Positions 58,201 to 64,000 of a stretch of DNA of 64,000 bases are shown piece by piece (the first letter of the stretch is position 1; every line of letters starts with the position of its first letter). The DNA comes from Novosphingobium guangzhouense. Its GTDB lineage: Bacteria > Pseudomonadota > Alphaproteobacteria > Sphingomonadales > Sphingomonadaceae. The notes under the pieces were generated by a model. The model was not told the DNA's origin. It made no database searches and saw only the letters and a list, made by a program, of their open reading frames with translations. The position numbers were made by a program, and so were the translations under genes. The stretch spans positions 62,001-126,000 of the forward strand of contig NZ_LYMM01000001.1 in assembly GCF_002896965.1 (NCBI RefSeq). Reading direction: 5' to 3'.

Positions 58201-58668
58201 CTATTTGCGCGCCCGGCGAGGACGCATGGCATCGCGCATCGCGAAGCTTGAATTGATGCGGGTGACGCCGGGCAGCCGCGACAGAACCTCGCCGTGGATC
58301 GCTTCATACGCCGCGACGCTTTCCGTGCGCAGCCGAAGCCAATAGTCCACGTCGCCGGTCATCAGGAAACATTCGCGCACTTCCGGGCATTGCCGCACCG
58401 CATGTTCGAAGCGGGACAGGTAATCCTCGGTCTGTCGATCCAGCGTCACCTGTACCACGACATCGACCCCGCGCTCGTCGTCGTCGGCCGGACCAGTCAG
58501 GACGGTATAGCCGCGGATGACACCCCGGTCTTCCAGCAGGCGGATGCGGCGCAGGCAGGCTGAGGGAGAGAGGCCCACCTCTTCGGCGATCTCGGAATTG
58601 GGACGGCGGCCGTCGAGGCGCAGCAGGCGCAGGATCGCGCGATCCACGGCGTCGGAGGCAACTGGCAT
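58201..58668 (-). CDS. Lrp/AsnC-family transcriptional regulator
   Basis: This 155-residue protein has an N-terminal helix-turn-helix (AVDRAILRLLRLDGRRPNSE; IAEEVGLSPSACLRRIRLLE) and a C-terminal RAM ligand-binding domain (about residues 75-145; VDVVVQVTLDRQTEDYLSRF; CFLMTGDVDYWLRL). Of several in-frame ATGs the one at 58668 gives the family's usual length. It is divergent from alr-dadA, the arrangement seen for alanine-responsive activators of the dad operon, so that is the likely target. Confidence 0.92.
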   Translation of the reverse strand: MPVASDAVDRAILRLLRLDGRRPNSEIAEEVGLSPSACLRRIRLLEDRGVIRGYTVLTGPADDDERGVDVVVQVTLDRQTEDYLSRFEHAVRQCPEVRECFLMTGDVDYWLRLRTESVAAYEAIHGEVLSRLPGVTRINSSFAMRDAMRPRRARK

Positions 58669-58764
58669 GATCTTGTGTAAACTCCGCATGATCGTGCGCG
58701 TACAGGCATGATGTGGCATAATATTTAAGCGATCGGCAGCCTATTCGCTTCGACATGCGATACA

Positions 58765-58779
58765 ATCCGATCATCGGAT
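58765..58779. promoter_or_regulatory. 15-bp palindrome upstream of alr
   Basis: ATCCGAT, a central C and ATCGGAT form a perfect inverted repeat 15 bp before the alr GTG. It may be an Lrp-type operator or a 5' leader hairpin. Confidence 0.4.
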
Positions 58780-58794
58780 CGCCAAGGGGGCCTT

Positions 58795-59913
58795 GTGATC
58801 ACCGCTGCACGCCTGACCATCGACCTGGATGCCCTGGCCGCCAACTACCGCCAGATCCGCGACCGCGTGGCCCCCGCGCAGGCAGGAGGGGTGGTCAAGG
58901 CGGATGGCTATGGCCTTGGCGCCGCCACCGTCGCGCGCACGCTTATCGCGCAGGGATGCCGGAATCTTTTCGTGGCGTTGTTCAGCGAAGCGGAAGCGCT
59001 GGTGCCGCATGTCGCGGGCGAGGCCGAAGTCTACGTCCTCAACGGACTGCTGCCGGGGCTGGAGGCACGCTGCGCAGCGCTGGGCGCGATCCCCGTGCTC
59101 AATTCGCTGGACCAGATCGCGCGCTGGTCAATGCAGGCGAAGGCGGACGGCAAGATTGTGCCCGCAGTGTTGCAGGTCGATACCGGCATGTCGCGCATGG
59201 GGCTGCCGGAAGACGAGATCGAGCAACTGATTGCCAAGCCCGACCTGCTGGACGGCATCGAACTGCGTTTTCTCATCAGCCATCTTGCCTGTGCCGACGA
59301 TCCGGGCGATCTTGCCAATGCTGCGCAGGAAGCGCGCTTTCTTGCCATCGCCACGCATTTCCCCGGCCTGCCTCTGGCGCTGGACAATAGCGGGGGAACG
59401 TTCCACCCACGCGGGCATTTCGATCTCGTGCGCGCAGGTATCGCCCTTTACGGCGGCAATCCCGGAGCCGGGCCCAATCCGATGCAGCCGGTCATAGGGC
59501 TGGAGGCACCGATCGCCCAACTGCGCACGATCCCCATGGGCACCGGCGTAGGCTATGGCCTGACCTTCCATGCCGCGCGTGAGACGCGGATCGCAACGAT
59601 CCCGGTGGGCTATGCCGACGGCTGGCCGCGCTGCCTCGGCAATCGCGGCGCTGCCTACATCGCCGGAGTGCGCGCCCCGATCGTCGGCCGGGTGTCGATG
59701 GACAGCATCACGCTGGACGTCACCGACGTGCCTGCAAAGCACCTCTATCCCGGTGCTCGGGTGGAACTGATCGGCCCGCAGCAAAGCATCGATCAGGTCG
59801 CGGCCGATGCCGGGACCATCTCCTACGAAATCCTTACCCAGCTCAGCCGCCGCTATGACCGGGACTATCGCCCGGCCCATGCGCCCGCCCTTGACCGGAG
59901 CACCATCGCATGA
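58795..59913 (+). CDS. alr: alanine racemase (catabolic type)
   Basis: This 372-residue PLP enzyme interconverts L- and D-alanine. The PLP Lys is in [13 protein letters not shown] and the second catalytic Tyr in [11 protein letters not shown]; other blocks are [14 protein letters not shown] and [16 protein letters not shown]. The start is GTG preceded by AAGGGGG. Its stop overlaps the dadA start by 4 bp. The pairing with dadA and a divergent Lrp gene marks it as the catabolic (dadX-like) racemase rather than a cell-wall-only enzyme. Confidence 0.95.
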   Translation: MITAARLTIDLDALAANYRQIRDRVAPAQAGGVVKADGYGLGAATVARTLIAQGCRNLFVALFSEAEALVPHVAGEAEVYVLNGLLPGLEARCAALGAIPVLNSLDQIARWSMQAKADGKIVPAVLQVDTGMSRMGLPEDEIEQLIAKPDLLDGIELRFLISHLACADDPGDLANAAQEARFLAIATHFPGLPLALDNSGGTFHPRGHFDLVRAGIALYGGNPGAGPNPMQPVIGLEAPIAQLRTIPMGTGVGYGLTFHAARETRIATIPVGYADGWPRCLGNRGAAYIAGVRAPIVGRVSMDSITLDVTDVPAKHLYPGARVELIGPQQSIDQVAADAGTISYEILTQLSRRYDRDYRPAHAPALDRSTIA

Positions 59914-61160
59914 AGATCGCCATCCTTGGCAGCGGAGTTATCGGCGTGACTTCGGCCTGGTATCTGGCTGAAGCGGGGCACGAAGTCACCGTGATCGATC
60001 GCCAGGACGGTCCTGCGCTGGAAACCAGCTTTGCCAATGCCGGAGAGATTTCGCCCGGCTATGCGTCTCCCTGGGCTGCACCCGGCATCCCGATGAAGGC
60101 GGTCAGGTGGCTGATGATGAAGCATGCGCCGCTGATCCTGCGCCCTCATGCCGACATGGCGATGCTGCGCTGGCTGGTGGCCATGCTGGGGAACTGCAAC
60201 GCCCGCGACTATGCGATCAACAAGAGCCGGATGGTCCGCCTTGCCGAATTCAGCCGCGATTGCCTGATCGCGTTGCGCCAGGAAACCGGCATCCGCTACG
60301 ACGAGCGCAGTCAGGGCACATTGCAGCTGTTCCGCGAGGAAAAGCAACTCGACGGGATCGGCAAGGATATCGCCGTTCTAAAGGCGGATGGCGTGCCGTT
60401 CGAGGTGCTGGACCGCGCGGGCTGCATCGTCGCCGAACCCGGCCTTGCCGCCAGCACCGCACCGATTGCGGGCGGGTTGCGGTTGCCCAACGACGAGACT
60501 GGCGACTGCTTCAAGTTCACCACTGCGCTGGCAGCGATGGCAGCGGCAAAGGGTGTTGAATTTCGCAATGGAATCAACATCACGCGGCTGATCGAACAGA
60601 GTGGCCGCATCGTCGGCGTGGAGACGGACGGGGGCACGGTGTCCGCCGATGCGTTCCTTGTGGCGATGGGCAGCTTTTCGCCGCAACTGCTGGCGCCGCT
60701 GGGCATTCGTCTGCCGGTCTATCCGGTCAAGGGCTATTCGCTGACGGTGCCGATCGTGGACGAGGCGCGCGCTCCTGTTTCGACCCTGCTGGATGAAAGC
60801 TACAAAGTGGCGATCACCCGGCTTGGCGACCGTATCCGGGTTGGCGGAATGGCGGAAATTTCCGGATTTTCCCGTGACTTGCCGCCCGAACGGCGGGCCA
60901 CGCTGGAACATTCGGCAGGCTCGCTGTTCCCCGGCGGCGGCGATCTGGAGGCGGCGAGCTTCTGGTGTGGATTGCGCCCGATGACGCCTGACAGCACCCC
61001 GGTGATCGGCCCGACGCGCATTCCGAACCTGTTCCTGAACACCGGCCACGGCACGCTGGGCTGGACGATGGCCTGCGGTTCGGCCCACGTCATCGCCGAC
61101 ATAATCGGCGGTCGCCGCCCCGCGATCGAGACTTCCGATCTGGCCATCAGCCGTTACTGA
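59910..61160 (+). CDS. dadA: D-amino acid dehydrogenase
   Basis: This 416-residue flavoprotein oxidises D-alanine and other D-amino acids to 2-oxo acids and ammonia, passing electrons to the respiratory chain. The N-terminal FAD motif is [20 protein letters not shown] (GxGxxG), and other blocks are [31 protein letters not shown] and [21 protein letters not shown] (first 20 of that block matter). It overlaps alr by 4 bp. With alr it turns L-alanine into pyruvate. Confidence 0.96.
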   Translation: MKIAILGSGVIGVTSAWYLAEAGHEVTVIDRQDGPALETSFANAGEISPGYASPWAAPGIPMKAVRWLMMKHAPLILRPHADMAMLRWLVAMLGNCNARDYAINKSRMVRLAEFSRDCLIALRQETGIRYDERSQGTLQLFREEKQLDGIGKDIAVLKADGVPFEVLDRAGCIVAEPGLAASTAPIAGGLRLPNDETGDCFKFTTALAAMAAAKGVEFRNGINITRLIEQSGRIVGVETDGGTVSADAFLVAMGSFSPQLLAPLGIRLPVYPVKGYSLTVPIVDEARAPVSTLLDESYKVAITRLGDRIRVGGMAEISGFSRDLPPERRATLEHSAGSLFPGGGDLEAASFWCGLRPMTPDSTPVIGPTRIPNLFLNTGHGTLGWTMACGSAHVIADIIGGRRPAIETSDLAISRY

Positions 61161-61204
61161 GCGGCACACAGACGGCACATAACGGCACTCAAGAGGACCA
61201 CAGC

Positions 61205-61552
61205 ATGACCATAACCCGTATCGACCAGGGCCCGCGCATGAGCGAAGCGGTGATCCATGGCGACACCATCTACCTTGCCGGCCAGATCGGCGTTCCGGGA
61301 GAGAGCGTTGCCGAGCAGGCCCGCTTCGCCCTTGCCGAGATCGACGCGCTGCTGGCGCGGACCGGCAGCGATCGCGATCACCTTCTGTCGGCCACCATCT
61401 GGCTTGCCGACATGGCCGACTTCGAGGAAATGAACCTGGCGTGGGACGCATGGATCGCCGGGCACTCAGCGCCCGCGCGCGCTACCGGCGAGGCGAAGCT
61501 GTTCGAGCCGGGCTACAAGGTCGAGATCATCATGATCGCGGCGAAGGCGTGA
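61205..61552 (+). CDS. RidA family protein
   Basis: This 115-residue protein of the YjgF/YER057c/UK114 family carries GDTIYLAGQIGVPGESVAEQ near the start and the substrate-binding Arg in APARATGEAKLFEPGYKVEI. RidA proteins hydrolyse reactive enamine/imine intermediates. It lies 44 bp after dadA, which produces such imines, so a detoxifying role in the dad operon fits. Confidence 0.92.
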   Translation: MTITRIDQGPRMSEAVIHGDTIYLAGQIGVPGESVAEQARFALAEIDALLARTGSDRDHLLSATIWLADMADFEEMNLAWDAWIAGHSAPARATGEAKLFEPGYKVEIIMIAAKA

Positions 61553-61559
61553 AGCCGAA

Positions 61560-61590
61560 CCTGCCGCGCTGACCTATCTGTCAGGGCAGG
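61560..61590. terminator. bulged hairpin between convergent genes
   Basis: CCTGCC (61560-61565) pairs with GGCAGG (61585-61590) and CTGAC (61569-61573) with GTCAG (61580-61584), leaving a 3-base bulge. It follows the RidA stop and includes the stop codon of the convergent SGNH gene. Confidence 0.4.
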
Positions 61591-62762
61591 CGCTTCAGCG
61601 CGGCAAGGTCTACCGCATCGCCCATCGCCCTCAGCCCCGCATCGTTGGGGTGGAGGTGGTCGCCCGGATCGAAATCGGGGCGCAGGTCGGCGGGAGAGGC
61701 AGGGTTGCGTACCGCAGCTTCGAAATCGACCACGCCGTCGAAGACCTTGCCGCTGCGGATCGCAGTGTTGACCGACTGGCGCACCCGTTCCTTGACCGGG
61801 GACATGTATCCTGCGCGCAGGGCAGGCGTCATCGTGCCGCCGATCACCTTGATCCCCAGCGCATGGGCGCGCTCCACGAATTGGCGGTAGCCGTAAAGCA
61901 ACTGTTCTGCCGTCACTGCATCGGGGCCGGTTTCCGCGCCTGCGCCGATATCGTTGATGCCTTCCAGAAAGATCACGTGCGTGACGTTCGGCACGCTGGC
62001 CACGTCACGCCAGAAGCGGTCGAGCGCCGAAGTGGCGCGCCCCGCCTTGAGCACGCGGTTGCCGCTGATACCCATGTTGACCACGCCGCAGCGCTGCGCT
62101 GCGGGCAGGGCGGCAAGCCGCTCCGCCAGACGGCCCGGCCACCCGCGCGTCTGCGGAGAAAGGCCGAGGAACCCATCGGTTATCGAATCCCCGAAGGCGA
62201 CCACGGTGCAAGGGGCCTGCGGCGCACGGACCGACACCAGCGAAAGGTACGGCCGCAACTTGATCGGCGTGAAGCTGGCCCCCGGCGTTGCGGGCGCAAA
62301 GGCCATTTCCATGCCAAGGTTGGTGCGTCCGGGCCGGGTCGGGGTGGAGAAGGTTACGCTGACGATCACGTCCTGCGCATTGTGGAACGGCGCAAGGATA
62401 GGATCGCTGATCACGGTTGCGCCCTTGGGTAGCGCCACGGCCTGAAGCCCCGAGAAGCGGATCGGATGGACCGGGTTCGTCCCGATCTCCGTCCCTACCG
62501 GCCCGGAGGGGCTGGCGATCGTCACCGCTCCGATTGCGATCGCCTTGTCCCCTTCGGCATTGCTGAAGGTCAACTGCATCCCGTCGCCCGCCTGCGTCAG
62601 CCGCACGCGATAGCGATAGGTGCCGGCGGGCTGTTCCGGCTCGTTCGTGCCGCTGTCCGCCGGGGCATAGCCCCATGCGCCCGCCCACTTCGGGGCTGCC
62701 TGCGCCGGGATGGACACAAGCGCGGCGCCCAGAAAGGCGGCAAGATACATCGTGGTCTTCAT
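61581..62762 (-). CDS. SGNH/GDSL hydrolase, exported esterase
   Basis: This 393-residue protein has a signal peptide (MYLAAFLGAALVSIPAQAA). An N-terminal beta domain (about residues 25-165) precedes the SGNH domain: Ser in VVAFGDSITDGFLG, Gly in MGISGNRVLKAG, Asn in FLEGINDIGAGAE, and Asp/His in DPGDHLHPNDAGL. All four blocks are intact. Such enzymes deacetylate xylan, pectin or rhamnogalacturonan; the neighbouring GH5-like gene supports a plant cell-wall role. It lies 40 bp after that gene on the same strand. Confidence 0.9.
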   Translation of the reverse strand: MKTTMYLAAFLGAALVSIPAQAAPKWAGAWGYAPADSGTNEPEQPAGTYRYRVRLTQAGDGMQLTFSNAEGDKAIAIGAVTIASPSGPVGTEIGTNPVHPIRFSGLQAVALPKGATVISDPILAPFHNAQDVIVSVTFSTPTRPGRTNLGMEMAFAPATPGASFTPIKLRPYLSLVSVRAPQAPCTVVAFGDSITDGFLGLSPQTRGWPGRLAERLAALPAAQRCGVVNMGISGNRVLKAGRATSALDRFWRDVASVPNVTHVIFLEGINDIGAGAETGPDAVTAEQLLYGYRQFVERAHALGIKVIGGTMTPALRAGYMSPVKERVRQSVNTAIRSGKVFDGVVDFEAAVRNPASPADLRPDFDPGDHLHPNDAGLRAMGDAVDLAALKRLP

Positions 62763-62802
62763 GCCGCCTCTCTTGTCGGAGCGATGCGCCGGTTGTCCAG
62801 AC

Positions 62803-63951
62803 TTACTTCTTAGTCGCGGGATATGCGACCGGGACCACGCCCTTGGGAGCCTTGGACAACGAGCGGATCAGGTCGACTTCGGACTGGCGATAAGGCGTGC
62901 CGTCAGTGTGGAACACGTCATGGAACCAGATCGTCGGCTCTTCCAGCACGTAGGGCTTCTTCCACGAATCCCACGGCATGCGGGTCTGCGTCTTGCCGTC
63001 AACGAAGCCCCAGTTCATCATCGCCACGTTTTCGCGCTTGGCGATGGGAAGCGAGCCGTCGAAGGTCGATCCGTTGCCGCGCGCCATGTATTCGGTGCAG
63101 AGGATCGGGCGGCCATAGACCTTGAGCTGGTTCACGCGATCAAGGAACTTTTCGGGCCAGTTGTAATCGTGGAACGAAATCACGTCCGACTGGGTCAGCT
63201 GCAGCTTTTCCATCGCGGTCAGCGCGCCCGGCGTCTTCCAGTCGTCATGCTGCCACACGCCCGAGGTCAGCGGCTGCGTCGGCTCTGCATCGCGTGCCCA
63301 GCCGTAGACCTTGGTGAGCAGCGCCAGCACCAGCGCCTGCTTGCCTTCCTGGCCCTTGTACTGGTCCGCGCCGTTATCCGGCTCGTTCCACAAGTCCCAG
63401 CCCAGCACGCGATCGTCCTTGCCGAACGCACCGATCACGCCCTGCACGTAAGCCTTGAAGCGCGGTTCCTGCGAAGGATCGCGCAGTGCAGGAAGGCCGG
63501 GGCCCTGCACCCAGCCGGAGTTGTGGACGCCGGGGATCGGCGGATGCTGGGGACCAAGCACCGGGTTCGGATCCCAGCAGCTGTCGAACAGCACCAGCAG
63601 CGGCTTGATCTTGTGCTTGGCCGCGATGGCCAGGAATTCGTCGATGCGCTTCTTGAAGCCTTCGGGATCCTGCTGCCAGAGCTGGTCGTGCAGGAACACG
63701 CGCATGGTGTTCATGCCGGTGCTTTCGGCAAGACCCAGTTCGTAATCGATACGCTTGGGGTCCCAGGTTTCCGCCTGCCACATTTCCAGCTGGTTGATGG
63801 CGTTGGCGGGAATGAAGTTGGAGCCGACCAGCCAGGGCTGCTTGTCGTACCATGCCTTGGCCTGCGCGGGCGTCCACTGCGGACGCGCTTCTGCGGGCAT
63901 GGCCACCAGCGCGGCGGTGGCGGCCAAAAGGGCGGTTGCCAGAGCTTTCAC
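62803..63951 (-). CDS. GH5-like glycoside hydrolase, exported
   Basis: This 382-residue protein starts at a GTG preceded by GAGGGG; a start at 63975 is less likely. It has a signal peptide (VKALATALLAATAALVAMPAEA). The TIM barrel shows clan GH-A features: acid/base Glu in LGWDLWNEPDNGAD, a catalytic-site His in VISFHDYNWPEKF and nucleophile Glu in ILCTEYMARGNG. It probably cleaves beta-linked plant glycans (xylan, mannan or glucan type; not resolvable by eye). It is co-oriented with the SGNH esterase downstream and a further gene upstream. Confidence 0.85.
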   Translation of the reverse strand: MKALATALLAATAALVAMPAEARPQWTPAQAKAWYDKQPWLVGSNFIPANAINQLEMWQAETWDPKRIDYELGLAESTGMNTMRVFLHDQLWQQDPEGFKKRIDEFLAIAAKHKIKPLLVLFDSCWDPNPVLGPQHPPIPGVHNSGWVQGPGLPALRDPSQEPRFKAYVQGVIGAFGKDDRVLGWDLWNEPDNGADQYKGQEGKQALVLALLTKVYGWARDAEPTQPLTSGVWQHDDWKTPGALTAMEKLQLTQSDVISFHDYNWPEKFLDRVNQLKVYGRPILCTEYMARGNGSTFDGSLPIAKRENVAMMNWGFVDGKTQTRMPWDSWKKPYVLEEPTIWFHDVFHTDGTPYRQSEVDLIRSLSKAPKGVVPVAYPATKK

Positions 63952-63964
63952 AGGTATTCCCCTC

Positions 63965-64000
63965 TTATTCTGCAACGAAGAACTTGTAGGTGATGACGTT
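63965..64000 (-). CDS. 3' end of an upstream minus-strand gene (partial)
   Basis: Read on the minus strand from the window edge, 11 codons give NVITYKFFVAE and then TAA at 63965-63967. It lies 13 bp before the GH5-like start in the same direction, so an operon gene probably continues beyond the window. Too short to identify. Confidence 0.35.
   Translation of the reverse strand, partial: NVITYKFFVAE

Overview
The window is GC-rich and gene-dense, with short intergenic gaps and many 4-bp start/stop overlaps. Seven genes encode TonB-dependent or Fec-type outer-membrane transport components (five full receptors, one receptor fragment, one FecR anti-sigma). It also carries a complete hut pathway, plant-polysaccharide enzymes and Caulobacter/sphingomonad-style receptors. 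This suggests an alphaproteobacterium of the Sphingomonadales, probably Novosphingobium-like. That assignment is inferred from gene content and style only. No rRNA, tRNA, CRISPR array, insertion sequence or prophage gene was recognised.

Layout. (1) 1-8378: three TonB-dependent receptors, two GntR/FCD regulators and a Tat-exported DUF1838 protein. (2) 8453-9478: a ParD-like antitoxin gene overlapping a type I methionine aminopeptidase gene, behind a perfect 17-bp palindrome. (3) 9522-11786: an exported DPP-IV-type S9 peptidase. (4) 11880-14598: NAD salvage, pncB and an NrtR-like Nudix regulator divergent from pncA. (5) 14732-30043: a large catabolic locus. Its main minus-strand operon (receptor, N-acyl-D-amino-acid deacylase-like amidohydrolase, M24 enzyme, MFS, LLM flavin monooxygenase, alpha/beta hydrolase) faces a plus-strand pair (second LLM monooxygenase, second M24 enzyme). 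Next to it lies a plus-strand MFS/alpha-beta hydrolase/LysR group. Four enzyme or transporter types are present twice. This is the best candidate for an undescribed system; the substrate is unknown. (6) 30078-36139: cyclic-di-GMP and phosphorelay genes (REC-GGDEF, a 6-TM hybrid kinase, a small membrane protein, GAF-GGDEF-EAL). (7) 36253-43114: pectinesterase, an esterase, and an STN-type receptor with FecR and an ECF sigma factor, a cell-surface signalling set probably serving plant cell-wall glycans. (8) 43188-51115: complete histidine utilisation, hutIHGUD on the minus strand and hutF-hutC on the plus strand. (9) 51224-52780: a GH79-like lipoprotein, then an intergenic cluster of AAGGTGACA repeats. 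(10) 53036-57942: an M14 carboxypeptidase and a receptor whose promoter carries a perfect HutC-type box. (11) 58201-61552: an Lrp regulator divergent from alr-dadA-ridA (alanine catabolism). (12) 61581-64000: an SGNH esterase, a GH5-like glycosidase and the 3' end of another gene.

How the parts fit: receptors bring oligomeric or bulky substrates into the periplasm, exported peptidases and esterases trim them, and MFS carriers and cytoplasmic enzymes complete catabolism. Local GntR, LysR, Lrp, NrtR, HutC and sigma/anti-sigma regulators adjoin the loci they probably control. Functional assignments rest on motif recognition by eye, not on database searches.
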